Part shown: positions 17,389 through 24,908 of the stretch, piece by piece
Numbering within the stretch: the stretch's first letter is position 1
Layout: each line of letters starts with the position of its first letter
Assembly (NCBI GenBank): GCA_045649485.1
Contig: JAZRPZ010000112.1
Span: 1 to 64,000, forward strand
Origin: RUG11247 sp045649485
GTDB taxonomy: Bacteria > Bacillota > Clostridia > Christensenellales > Aristaeellaceae
Length of the DNA: 64,000 nucleotides
Direction of reading: 5' to 3'
Notes under the pieces: generated by a model
Databases searched by the model: none
Seen by the model: the letters and a program-made list of their open reading frames with translations, nothing else
Told to the model about the DNA's origin: nothing
Position numbers and translations under genes: made by a program

Positions 17389-18567
17389 ATGGACATCCGC
17401 AAAATCAGCGCCATCGACGAACGCGTATGGGCTTCCCTCAGCAATAATCTGGCATTCGGCGGCAGACGCAGCATGGATGACATCCGCAAAGCCGTTGAAG
17501 AAAATCCTTCTTCCCATGACGACTGGGGCTGCTTCACAGACGATGGAAAAATGATGGCTCACGTTCAGAATGAGCACAGATACACCATGTTTGACGGTCA
17601 TGAGGTGTACACCGGATGCATCGGCTGCGTTTCCACCTTCCCGGAATATCGCGAAAGCGGTGCAGTACGCAGCATATTCACCGAGCATCTTTTTCCGGAT
17701 GCATACGCCAATGGCGAGGTATTCTCCTATCTCTTCCCCTTCTACCACAATTTCTACCGCAAGTTCTGCTATGAGACCTGCTGCGAGATTCCTGTATACC
17801 GTTTCCCCATAACCGCGCTCAAGGGCAGGCATTTCTACGGTCAGGCTAAGCTCTGGCTTCCCGGAGACGACATGACCGCGCACATGGCCGTATATTCCGG
17901 ATTCATCCGCAGGTACAACCTGACCCATGTACGCACCGTTGAGGAAATGAAGGGACGCATCCATTCCGATCCCTTTGCTTCCCGCAGATACACCTATCTG
18001 CTCTCAATCGGCGAAAAGGCCTGTGCTTACTTCACCTTCTGTGATGAGCGCAAGGACGGCAGGCACTGCATAGAGGTCGTTGACGCCGCATGGCTGGGCA
18101 AGGAAGGCTTCGATGCCATACTGGGATTCCTCTCCCGCTACACTGCGGATTATGAGGATATAATCATCCGCATGCCCACCGATATAAAGCTGGGCGCGCT
18201 GATTCCCGACGGCAAAGCACTGAATCTGAGTGCCATGAACGTATACATGGCCCGCGTGATCAATGCGGAGAAGGTACTTGCGCTGCTGAAAAAGCCCGAT
18301 GGCTGCGAATTCACCATTGAGGTGCTCGACGAGCAGATTCCCGAGAACAACGGCGTATGGCACGTTTCCGGCAACAAGGCAGAAAAGACCGACGCCGCCG
18401 CTGACATCAGCGTTTCCGTCACCGCACTCGGAGCAATGGCACTTGGCTATGTAGCCCTCGATACCGCAGAATACAGGGACGATGTGAAGGTTTATGCCAA
18501 CCGCGAAGTTCTCGAAAAGGTCTTCATCGAAAAGCCCCTCTATCTGAACACCGCAGACCACTTCTAA
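17389..18567 (+). CDS. Eis-like GNAT N-acetyltransferase
   Basis: A 392-residue protein with the domain plan of the Eis (enhanced intracellular survival) family: N-terminal GNAT fold (VYTGCIGCVSTFPEYRESG is the acetyl-CoA loop region, about 73-91), a second GNAT-like fold, and a C-terminal SCP2-like domain (about 290-392) ending in a terminal Phe whose carboxylate serves as catalytic base in the family. Characterised Eis proteins acetylate aminoglycosides and other amines. AGGAGG lies 8 bases before ATG 17389. Being the third gene of the leader-ABC-ABC operon, it suggests combined efflux and modification of a toxic amine; substrate unknown. Confidence 0.82.
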   Translation: MDIRKISAIDERVWASLSNNLAFGGRRSMDDIRKAVEENPSSHDDWGCFTDDGKMMAHVQNEHRYTMFDGHEVYTGCIGCVSTFPEYRESGAVRSIFTEHLFPDAYANGEVFSYLFPFYHNFYRKFCYETCCEIPVYRFPITALKGRHFYGQAKLWLPGDDMTAHMAVYSGFIRRYNLTHVRTVEEMKGRIHSDPFASRRYTYLLSIGEKACAYFTFCDERKDGRHCIEVVDAAWLGKEGFDAILGFLSRYTADYEDIIIRMPTDIKLGALIPDGKALNLSAMNVYMARVINAEKVLALLKKPDGCEFTIEVLDEQIPENNGVWHVSGNKAEKTDAAADISVSVTALGAMALGYVALDTAEYRDDVKVYANREVLEKVFIEKPLYLNTADHF

Positions 18568-18720
18568 GCAACAGGCGCCGGCCTGCAGCGGACTGCTGTC
18601 GCGCGGTGATTACCGTTCCCTGCGCCCGTATGTCATGGGCGCAGGGAACTATCAGCTCAATTCTATTGGTGCAACTTCTATAACTGTCGGTTCCTGCGCC
18701 GGACGGCGGCTTGGAACTCA
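18568..18720 (+). repeat. Structured dispersed repeat, copy A
   Basis: Starts right after the Eis-like stop codon. Hairpins: CAGGC/GCCTG (18572-18585), a 13-bp stem 18615-18627 with 18637-18649 (9-base loop), and GTTCC/GGAAC (18690-18694 with 18713-18717) enclosing TGCGCCGGACGGCGGCTT. Copy B at 50470-50625 has the same order and loop sizes. Three stem positions differ by paired changes between copies, which favours an RNA-level structure. There is no T-run after the main stem in this copy, so it is not a plain terminator. Confidence 0.75.
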
Positions 18721-18754
18721 TGCAATTACAATCAAATATCGAGGTGAGAAAAAC

Positions 18755-19210
18755 ATGATAACCATCGCGAAATACAGCAAATCTCGTATACCAGATATGT
18801 TGGAATTTGAGCGTGCACTGCGTGTGGAGGAAAATTTCTGGGGTTGGGAGATAGACGAAAAGTACATATCTGAAGTTACCCGCAGCTTCGATGATCCCCG
18901 CTTTGCCAATTGCCTCTCCTTCATAGCATATGTGGACGGCAAGCCTGTCGGCAGGATAGATGCAAGTCTCATCCCCTCACATTTCGACGGCTCAGTAAAA
19001 GCATATCTGGACTGGATATGCGTAATAAAGAGCTATCGTCATGCCGGCGTTGCGCAGGCAATGCTGGATACCCTGCGAGCTGAGCTTAAAAAACTTGGGA
19101 TCGAAACGCTTATAGCACTCACTGCAGCAAACGACGAGGCGCAGCGTTTCTACAAAAATGTGCCCGATTCCCAGATGCGTGATACCGGCATCTGGATCGA
19201 TATAAAGTAA
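18755..19210 (+). CDS. GNAT family N-acetyltransferase
   Basis: A 151-residue single-domain acetyltransferase. The beta-4/acetyl-CoA loop is around VIKSYRHAGVAQAMLDTL (R-x-x-G-x-A), followed by the ALTAANDEAQRFYKNV helix typical of GNATs. Substrate is not evident; small-molecule or protein acetylation are both possible. GAGGTGAG is 9 bases before ATG 18755. It lies between the Eis-like operon and the attenuated rsgA gene, so a drug-modifying role fits the neighbourhood, but this is inference. Confidence 0.8.
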   Translation: MITIAKYSKSRIPDMLEFERALRVEENFWGWEIDEKYISEVTRSFDDPRFANCLSFIAYVDGKPVGRIDASLIPSHFDGSVKAYLDWICVIKSYRHAGVAQAMLDTLRAELKKLGIETLIALTAANDEAQRFYKNVPDSQMRDTGIWIDIK

Positions 19211-19370
19211 ACCGTAATAACATTGTGTCGAATAACCGGGACGAGTTCTGCCCACACCTACGCACCGCTAAATGCTCATATTCCAATAACAACATAGGGC
19301 AGATGCTTGCTACCGCCTAACACTTCAAACCCCATTAATTCATAAATACACACAAAAGGAGATGAGTTTG

Positions 19371-19406
19371 ATGACTGCAAATTACAATATGGTGATGACA
19401 GTTTAG
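19371..19406 (+). CDS. 11-residue leader peptide upstream of rsgA (candidate)
   Basis: ATG 19371 is preceded by AAAAGGAG at 9 bases; the frame encodes MTANYNMVMTV and stops at TAG. Short leader peptides like this precede ribosome-antibiotic-induced genes (erm, cat, msr and ABC-F types) and couple ribosome stalling to attenuator opening. The next annotated element is a strong terminator 83 bases downstream. No other gene lies between it and rsgA apart from a second short ORF. Rest of the 420-base gap: no other gene seen. Confidence 0.6.
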   Translation: MTANYNMVMTV

Positions 19407-19488
19407 AACTTCATAAAGGCGCGCTGTGAAATCAGGGAATAATTCTGCCCTTTTGCAGCCAATGCCGCATCTCCAACCATTTGTCATG

Positions 19489-19538
19489 AAAGGCCGCCGA
19501 ACGCGCCGTGATAAACGGCTGTGTTCCGCGGCCTTTTT
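19489..19538 (+). terminator. Strong attenuator terminator before rsgA
   Basis: Long compound hairpin: AAAGGCCGC (19489-19497) with GCGGCCTTT (19528-19536), GAAC with GTTC, and GCCG with CGGC inside, followed by TTTTT. It lies between the leader ORF and rsgA in the same direction. GGCGCG at 19418-19423, 12 bases after the leader stop, is complementary to CGCGCC at 19502-19507 in the left arm, so an antiterminator pairing is possible. Confidence 0.8.
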
Positions 19539-19572
19539 ATGTCCATTTTTACAACGAAAGGAGAGATGCCTT

Positions 19573-19698
19573 ATGAGAAAAAGCATCACCGGTACCCCAA
19601 ATAAATACACGAAAAGAAGGTACGACATACAATGGAACATATCGAATATCCCATCATCAATGCCGAAGAATTCCCCGGATGTACCCCTGCTCTTATAA
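19573..19698 (+). CDS. Short ORF overlapping the rsgA start (uncertain)
   Basis: A 41-residue frame starting at ATG 19573 with AAAGGAG nine bases before it, overlapping the first 67 bases of rsgA in another frame. The product is basic (begins MRKSITGTPNKYTKRRYD) and has no recognisable domain. Its ribosome site is better than that of rsgA (only GAAGG, 12 bases upstream). It may be a second leader that delivers ribosomes to the rsgA start by re-initiation, or a chance frame. Confidence 0.35.
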   Translation: MRKSITGTPNKYTKRRYDIQWNISNIPSSMPKNSPDVPLLL

Positions 19699-20639
19699 CC
19701 GCCGTTCACCGTGAACAGTTTGAATTTATCTCCGATACCGGAAGCGGACGCGCCATCGTAAAGCGCAGCCTGAACATGCACGAAATGCCGACCGTAGGCG
19801 ACTATGTCGCACTGAAGTACGAAGACGTGGGACTCAGCGTGATATACGGCATACTCCCCCGCCGCAGTCTGTTTGCCCGTGCCGACAGCTGGCACGGCGG
19901 CAGGCAGCTGGTAGCCGCGAACGTAGACATTGTGTTCATAACCACCTCGCTGAATATGGAATTCAACGTCCGCAGACTGGAAAGATACCTTGCGCTGGCC
20001 CTTGAAAGCGGTGGACAGACAGTATTTTTGCTCACTAAGCTTGATCTTGCCTCGCCTGAGATACTCGCCCGCGCACAGATGGCTATATCCGAACTTGCAC
20101 CGGACTTCCCCATGCTTGCGGTAAGCGCCCATACAGGTGAAGGCATGAAAGCTCTTGAAGCCATGCTTACACCCGGCGTAACCGCAGTGCTGCTGGGTTC
20201 CTCCGGCGTGGGCAAATCCAGTATCGTGAATGCGCTGATGTCCGAAGAACGCATGAAGACCAATATCATCGGCGAAAACGACAAAGGACACCACACAACT
20301 GTGCACAGGCAGATGCTCGAACTTCGCACCGGTGCGCGGCTTATCGATACCCCCGGCATGCGCGAACTTGGTATGTGGGACGCACTTGACGGTGTAGCTT
20401 CTGTGTTCCCGGAAATGGATGAAGCCGCCTCCCGCTGCAAATTCCGCAACTGCACACATACCCACGAACCGGGCTGCGCCATTCTGGCAGGTCTTGCCGA
20501 CGGCAGCCTTGACCCGGGCCGAGTGCGCAATTATCTGGCGATGCATAACGAATCAAGCGTTTCCGCCAAACAAGCTGCTGCAGAAAAGCGAAAGCGCATT
20601 TCCGCAGAAAGAAGCCGCATAAACAAGCGCCGCAAATAA
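19632..20639 (+). CDS. rsgA: RsgA-type ribosome small-subunit-dependent GTPase
   Basis: A 335-residue circularly permuted GTPase: OB-fold N-terminus (about 20-75), G4 TKLD near 135, G1 GSSGVGKSS near 189-197, G3 DTPG near 238. It ends with a zinc motif (CKFRNCTHTHEPGC) and a basic tail. RsgA checks maturation of the 30S decoding centre. The gene stands alone behind a leader ORF and terminator, unlike the usual rsgA between a Ser/Thr kinase and rpe. This suggests a second, inducible copy whose role may be to protect or recycle ribosomes; a housekeeping copy elsewhere cannot be checked here. Start choice ATG 19632 is supported by the conserved N-terminal region rather than its weak ribosome site. 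Confidence 0.88.
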   Translation: MEHIEYPIINAEEFPGCTPALITAVHREQFEFISDTGSGRAIVKRSLNMHEMPTVGDYVALKYEDVGLSVIYGILPRRSLFARADSWHGGRQLVAANVDIVFITTSLNMEFNVRRLERYLALALESGGQTVFLLTKLDLASPEILARAQMAISELAPDFPMLAVSAHTGEGMKALEAMLTPGVTAVLLGSSGVGKSSIVNALMSEERMKTNIIGENDKGHHTTVHRQMLELRTGARLIDTPGMRELGMWDALDGVASVFPEMDEAASRCKFRNCTHTHEPGCAILAGLADGSLDPGRVRNYLAMHNESSVSAKQAAAEKRKRISAERSRINKRRK

Positions 20640-20644
20640 AATCA

Positions 20645-20690
20645 GCCCTCATGAGGAGCAATCGACTCCCCATGAGGGCATTTGTATTTA
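20645..20690. terminator. Bidirectional terminator between rsgA and htpG
   Basis: GCCCTCATG (20645-20653) with CATGAGGGC (20671-20679) and an inner GGAG/CTCC stem. T-rich on the + side, A-rich on the other. Confidence 0.75.
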
Positions 20691-22553
20691 CTTTACCAGC
20701 ATGGTCAGCAGGGCGTTGGAACGCTTCAGGAATTCCATCATGCGCTCGGCAACGAGGGGCTGACGTGCCATTTCGGCCAGGTCTACTATCTGTCCGCAGA
20801 CGGCGGTGCGGGTATCGCCTTCGGCAGCATTCTTCAGCCATGCCACGATAGGATGCCTGTCATTCAGCACAAGGGTGCGCTTCTCGGGCAGCTGCAGGTC
20901 ACTGCGGCCCCACTGACGGGACATCTCTGCAAAGCGGCGGTTTGCTTCGTCAACGGTGATCATGGATATCATATCATCGGACTTGAAGGGCTTCAGCTGC
21001 ACGTCAAGCTGCTCATCGCCGGTAGCGGCGCGGAACATATCCTCGAGATTCTTGCGCTCATCGTCGCTTACCTCAGCGTTTTCGGTAAGATCGTCGGCAG
21101 CGGAGTCAACGCGCTTGAAGTGTATCTTCATCTCATGCTCTGCATATTCCATGAAGGAGATGAAGTTATTATCCAGGAGGGTATCCAGCACAACTACATC
21201 CTTGCCCTGATCAACGTACATGGCGATCATCTGTGCCTGACGCTTCTCATCGGAGGTATAGTATACAACGGGATCCTTGCCCTCGTCGCAGTTTGCGTTC
21301 TTATACTCTTCGATGGTCATATATTCGCCCTTGGAGGTCTTGAATATAATGGCCTTCTTCACGCGCTCGTAGAACTTCTCGTCCTTCAGGCAGCCGTACT
21401 TTACGAAGGGATGGATATCATCCCAGTACTTCTGATAATCTTCACGGCGGGTATTGAATTCGGTGATGAGCCTGTCTGCAACCTTACGGGTAATGTAGGC
21501 AGCCATCTTCTTCACGTAGCCGTCGTTCTGCAGGAAGGAACGGGATACATTCAGAGGCAGGTCGGGGCAATCGATAGCGCCCTTCAGCAGCATCAGGAAT
21601 TCGGGAATTACTTCCTTGATGTTGTCTGCAACGAACACCTGATTATTATAGAGCTTGATCACGCCCTCAGCCGCAGAGAATTCGTTCTTCAGCTTGGGGA
21701 AGTACAGTATGCCCTTCAGATTGAAGGGATATTCGGCGTTCAGATGTATCCAGAACAGGGGCTCATCGTAATCGCGGAATGCCTTGTGGTAGAATGCACG
21801 ATACTCTTCATCAGTGACCTCGCTGGGCTTCTTCAGCCAGAGAGGATCGGTATCATTTATCTGAGCGGGCGCATTCTCTTCGGCTGTGTTCTCATCTTCG
21901 CCTTCCGCCTTTTCGGCTGCGGGCACATTTACTTCGGAAACGAATACGGGCACGGGCATGAATCCGCAGTGCTTCTCCAGCACGCCGCGCAGAGTCCAGA
22001 TATCAAGGAATTCCTTATTCTCATCGGTGAGATACAGCTTCATGGAAGAACCGCGCCGGGTACGGTCAGAAACTTCCATCTCATATTCCATGCCGTCTTC
22101 GCTTATCCAGCGGGCGGCTTCAGCGCCGTTTTTGTAGCTGAGCGTATCAATTACGACCTTGCTTGCCACCATAAAGGCAGAATAGAAACCAAGACCGAAA
22201 TGACCGATGATGCCGCTGCCGTCATTATCGTCATTCTTATACTTGCTGAGGAAATCCTCCGCGCCGGAGAAAGCCACCTGCGCGATGTACTTCTTTACTT
22301 CCTCTGCAGTCATGCCGATGCCGTTATCGGTAAAGGTAAGGGTTCCCTCTTCCTTATCGATGATAACATCCACGCGGTAATCCTGGTCATTTTCAGCTTC
22401 GCCTACAGAAACAAGCCTCTTCAGCTTGGAAATAGCATCGCAGCCGTTGGAAACCAGCTCACGCACAAAGATATCCTTATCGGAATAGAGCCATTTCTTT
22501 ATAACAGGCATTATATTCTGAGCATTTATGGAAATATTTCCTTTTTCAGCCAT
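20688..22553 (-). CDS. htpG: Chaperone HtpG (bacterial Hsp90)
   Basis: A 621-residue Hsp90. The N-terminal GHKL ATPase has ELVSNGCDAISKLKRL (catalytic Glu and ADP-binding Asn), FTDNGIGM and GHFGLGFYSAF. The middle domain has PLNVSRSFLQ with the catalytic Arg, and a C-terminal dimerisation domain follows. It carries an acidic insert near 215-235 (EKAEGEDENTAEENAP). AAGGAGG precedes ATG 22553; the earlier in-frame ATG would add eight residues without a site. A promoter and a perfect CIRCE operator lie upstream, so HrcA heat-shock control is expected. Confidence 0.96.
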   Translation of the reverse strand: MAEKGNISINAQNIMPVIKKWLYSDKDIFVRELVSNGCDAISKLKRLVSVGEAENDQDYRVDVIIDKEEGTLTFTDNGIGMTAEEVKKYIAQVAFSGAEDFLSKYKNDDNDGSGIIGHFGLGFYSAFMVASKVVIDTLSYKNGAEAARWISEDGMEYEMEVSDRTRRGSSMKLYLTDENKEFLDIWTLRGVLEKHCGFMPVPVFVSEVNVPAAEKAEGEDENTAEENAPAQINDTDPLWLKKPSEVTDEEYRAFYHKAFRDYDEPLFWIHLNAEYPFNLKGILYFPKLKNEFSAAEGVIKLYNNQVFVADNIKEVIPEFLMLLKGAIDCPDLPLNVSRSFLQNDGYVKKMAAYITRKVADRLITEFNTRREDYQKYWDDIHPFVKYGCLKDEKFYERVKKAIIFKTSKGEYMTIEEYKNANCDEGKDPVVYYTSDEKRQAQMIAMYVDQGKDVVVLDTLLDNNFISFMEYAEHEMKIHFKRVDSAADDLTENAEVSDDERKNLEDMFRAATGDEQLDVQLKPFKSDDMISMITVDEANRRFAEMSRQWGRSDLQLPEKRTLVLNDRHPIVAWLKNAAEGDTRTAVCGQIVDLAEMARQPLVAERMMEFLKRSNALLTMLVK

Positions 22554-22585
22554 TTGAGATTCTCCTCCTTTGATCAATACTGATT

Positions 22586-22614
22586 ATTGTAGCCACTTTC
22601 CCGGTAAATGTCAA
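22586..22614 (-). promoter_or_regulatory. Sigma-A-type promoter of htpG
   Basis: On the - strand: TTGACA (complement of 22609-22614), 17-base spacer, TACAAT (complement of 22586-22591). A consensus match directly downstream of the CIRCE element. Confidence 0.85.
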
Positions 22615-22621
22615 GAATATT

Positions 22622-22648
22622 TTAGCACTCTCACAAACCGAGTGCTAA
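22622..22648. promoter_or_regulatory. CIRCE operator (HrcA binding site)
   Basis: Perfect TTAGCACTC-N9-GAGTGCTAA inverted repeat, 7 bases upstream of the htpG -35 box. CIRCE is the HrcA repressor site known from groESL and dnaK operons. Confidence 0.95.
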
Positions 22649-22691
22649 AATATATTCAACTCAGAATATTTAGAATTCTACCTGTGGTTGA

Positions 22692-22720
22692 TTGCAATTC
22701 ATAAGAGAATATTGTATAAT
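22692..22720 (+). promoter_or_regulatory. Promoter of the tandem XRE genes
   Basis: TTGCAA (22692-22697), 17-base spacer, TATAAT (22715-22720), 33 bases before the first XRE start codon. Confidence 0.65.
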
Positions 22721-22752
22721 AATGTCAACGGCAAGAACGGAGGTAATGATAA

Positions 22753-22989
22753 ATGGCTGACACCGCTGTAATAGGCAAGGCGATCGCCCAGTTGAGGCGC
22801 GCAATGAAACTTACACAGCAGACTTTGGCGGCAAAGCTGTATGTTTCCCATCAGGCCGTTTCAAAATGGGAACACGGCGTCGCACTGCCCGATATAATGA
22901 CGCTGTATTCCATGTGCAGACTGTTCGGCGTCACAATGGAACAGCTGATAACCAACGACATTTCCGACAGGCTTCAGGCCATTGCCTGA
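22753..22989 (+). CDS. Small XRE-family regulator
   Basis: A 78-residue helix-turn-helix protein: LTQQTLAAKLYVSHQAVSKW is the HTH, followed by ALPDIMTLYSMCRLFGVTMEQL. It consists of the DNA-binding domain only. It is clearly a paralogue of the N-terminal domain of the next gene, which starts 26 bases downstream (same TQQTLAA-L-VSHQAVSKWE-G-ALPD core), pointing to tandem duplication. GGAGG precedes ATG 22753. Confidence 0.85.
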   Translation: MADTAVIGKAIAQLRRAMKLTQQTLAAKLYVSHQAVSKWEHGVALPDIMTLYSMCRLFGVTMEQLITNDISDRLQAIA

Positions 22990-23015
22990 CCGCCCGACAT
23001 AAGGAGGAAAATAAA

Positions 23016-24794
23016 ATGATCGAAAATAAAGTAGTAGGTGCCGCAATCGCAAAGCTGCGTCAGGCAGAAGGCATGACGCAGCAGACCCTGGCCGCATGCC
23101 TGAACGTTTCCCATCAGGCTGTTTCCAAATGGGAAAAGGGGGCTGCGCTGCCCGATGTTCTCACTTTGGTGGAGCTTTCCCGAATGTTCGGCGTTACTCT
23201 CGAGCAGCTGCTTTCCGGAGACGTTGACTTCCGCCTGGAAGGACGCGCACCCGCAGCAGCAAAGCCTATCGAACTGAAGCTGGACTACACCGATATCCAC
23301 GCAAAGGCAGAAAAGGCCATCGAAGATGCGGAATTCGCCGCCGCAGAGGCTTACGAAGCTGCATATGAAGCCGCTGCCAAAGAAACCGCATCTGCCTACG
23401 AAACCGCATACGAAGCTGCCGAACATACCGAAGAACCCAAAGTCAATACCGAAGAAAAGATCGACCTCGATAAGGTGATCGAAATGGCGCCTTTCATGAG
23501 CCGCGAAGCGCTTGAGGAGATCGTAATGCGCTACAACGGCAAGTGCAGCCCCAAACAGCTTTCCAAACTGGCTCCCTTCCTCAGCAAAGATTGCCTTGAG
23601 AAACTGGTGATCAACTGCGAAAGCGATATCAGCTGGGATACTCTGCGCCGTCTGGCTCCCTTCCTTCGCAAGGAATTTGTTGATGCCTTTACCACCGCAG
23701 CCGCAAAGGGTGAAAAATACACCGGCGAACTGGGCAAGCATCTTAAGCACGGCATAAAGAGGGTCTACAATATCGGCGATCAGATCTATCACGACGCCAT
23801 CAAGCCTGCCATCAAGAAAGTCATAGAGCCTGAGAAGCATGGCCGTCACAGCCGCAAGGCCGAGTCCGCCCCCTCACCCGCACCCGTGAACCGCGTATCC
23901 GCTGCCCGCAGCCGCATTTTCGAGCGCGCACTTGCCGAAGAAAAGTTCGATTGGATCGGCGAGCACATCGATCAGCTGGATGACGATGCACTCAGGCAGA
24001 GGATCGCATCCCGCGCACTCGAACTCGGCATGAACGACTGGATCGCAGAATATCTGCCCGGATGCTGCGATCAGGAAGCCATCGACAATGCAATACTTTC
24101 CGGCAACTGGGATTTCGTAGCCGCCAATATCGAGTCCGCCGACGAGGACGCACTGGCCCTCATCGCCGACACTGCCGCAGCAGAAGGCAAGTGGGACTGG
24201 ATCGCCGAAAACATCGACCACATAGCCGGATGTGCTGACGCCAGAGAAGCCGTAATCGGCCATGCACTGAAGAGCGCTGATCGGAACTGGGTGCTCGAGA
24301 ATCTGGAGCCTATGGCCTGGCTGGGCACGAATTTGGGCTCTCTTGAACTCACCGAGGCTGACCGCGCTTTTATCGCTACAAAGATCGTCAAATCCGGTAG
24401 CTCGGACAGCTGGGGCTGGCTTAATGTTCATTTTGACGAGCTGGACGGCGAATGGGCAGACCTCTCCTGTGCCGAAAATGCCTACAATGCCAAACATATG
24501 CAACTGGCCATGTCCATCATCGAAAATCATCTGGACGGCACCGACCTTACAAGTCTCATGCTCATCGCCATCGAAGCAGGCGATATTGCCTTTGCCGAAG
24601 AGATAATGGAATATAACAGCGGCGACCTGAGTCAGGTATGCCTCACTCTCGCCAATTCAGGCAATCTGGAAAAGGCCATCGACATCGCCGAGGAATATGG
24701 CGCAGACAGTGATACCGTTTCAGCACTGCTCGATATCGCTGCCAATCAGGATAACTGGGATCTTATTGACCGCATAAATGACCTGATCGACTGA
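23016..24794 (+). CDS. XRE-type HTH protein with large Trp-rich helical repeat domain
   Basis: A 592-residue protein of unusual layout. Residues 1-75 are a Cro/CI HTH domain, and about 90-140 an Ala/Glu-rich helical linker. At 150-230 there are three copies of a short repeat around 'LAPFLSKDCLEKLV'. A Lys/Ser/Pro hinge lies near 285-300, and about 305-592 is an alpha-helical repeat domain. The last has at least six units of about 33-36 residues marked by W-[DG]-[WF]-[IVL]-x-x-[NH]-[ILF] (for example WDWIAENIDH, WDFVAANIES), then TPR-like units to the end. This could be a TPR/HEAT-like protein-binding surface tied to DNA. No signal or membrane segment. AAGGAGG is 7 bases before ATG 23016. Partner and targets unknown. 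Confidence 0.75.
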   Translation: MIENKVVGAAIAKLRQAEGMTQQTLAACLNVSHQAVSKWEKGAALPDVLTLVELSRMFGVTLEQLLSGDVDFRLEGRAPAAAKPIELKLDYTDIHAKAEKAIEDAEFAAAEAYEAAYEAAAKETASAYETAYEAAEHTEEPKVNTEEKIDLDKVIEMAPFMSREALEEIVMRYNGKCSPKQLSKLAPFLSKDCLEKLVINCESDISWDTLRRLAPFLRKEFVDAFTTAAAKGEKYTGELGKHLKHGIKRVYNIGDQIYHDAIKPAIKKVIEPEKHGRHSRKAESAPSPAPVNRVSAARSRIFERALAEEKFDWIGEHIDQLDDDALRQRIASRALELGMNDWIAEYLPGCCDQEAIDNAILSGNWDFVAANIESADEDALALIADTAAAEGKWDWIAENIDHIAGCADAREAVIGHALKSADRNWVLENLEPMAWLGTNLGSLELTEADRAFIATKIVKSGSSDSWGWLNVHFDELDGEWADLSCAENAYNAKHMQLAMSIIENHLDGTDLTSLMLIAIEAGDIAFAEEIMEYNSGDLSQVCLTLANSGNLEKAIDIAEEYGADSDTVSALLDIAANQDNWDLIDRINDLID

Positions 24795-24805
24795 TATATT
24801 CACCC

Positions 24806-24835
24806 GCCCTCTCACAATAAGTGAGGGGGCTTTTT
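24806..24835 (+). terminator. Intrinsic terminator after the repeat-HTH gene
   Basis: GCCCTCTCAC (24806-24815) with GTGAGGGGGC (24821-24830; one G-U pair), loop AATAA, then TTTTT. Confidence 0.85.
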
Positions 24836-24908
24836 CGTTTTTCACTTGCCCCGAGACGTACACCGTGGTAAAATATATATTAACCAATAAAATCTCAGGA
24901 GGGTTCAT

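Noticed and set aside
18755..19210. Calling the GNAT gene a streptothricin or aminoglycoside acetyltransferase
   Set aside because: Only general GNAT motifs are visible; the neighbourhood is suggestive but sequence does not fix the substrate.
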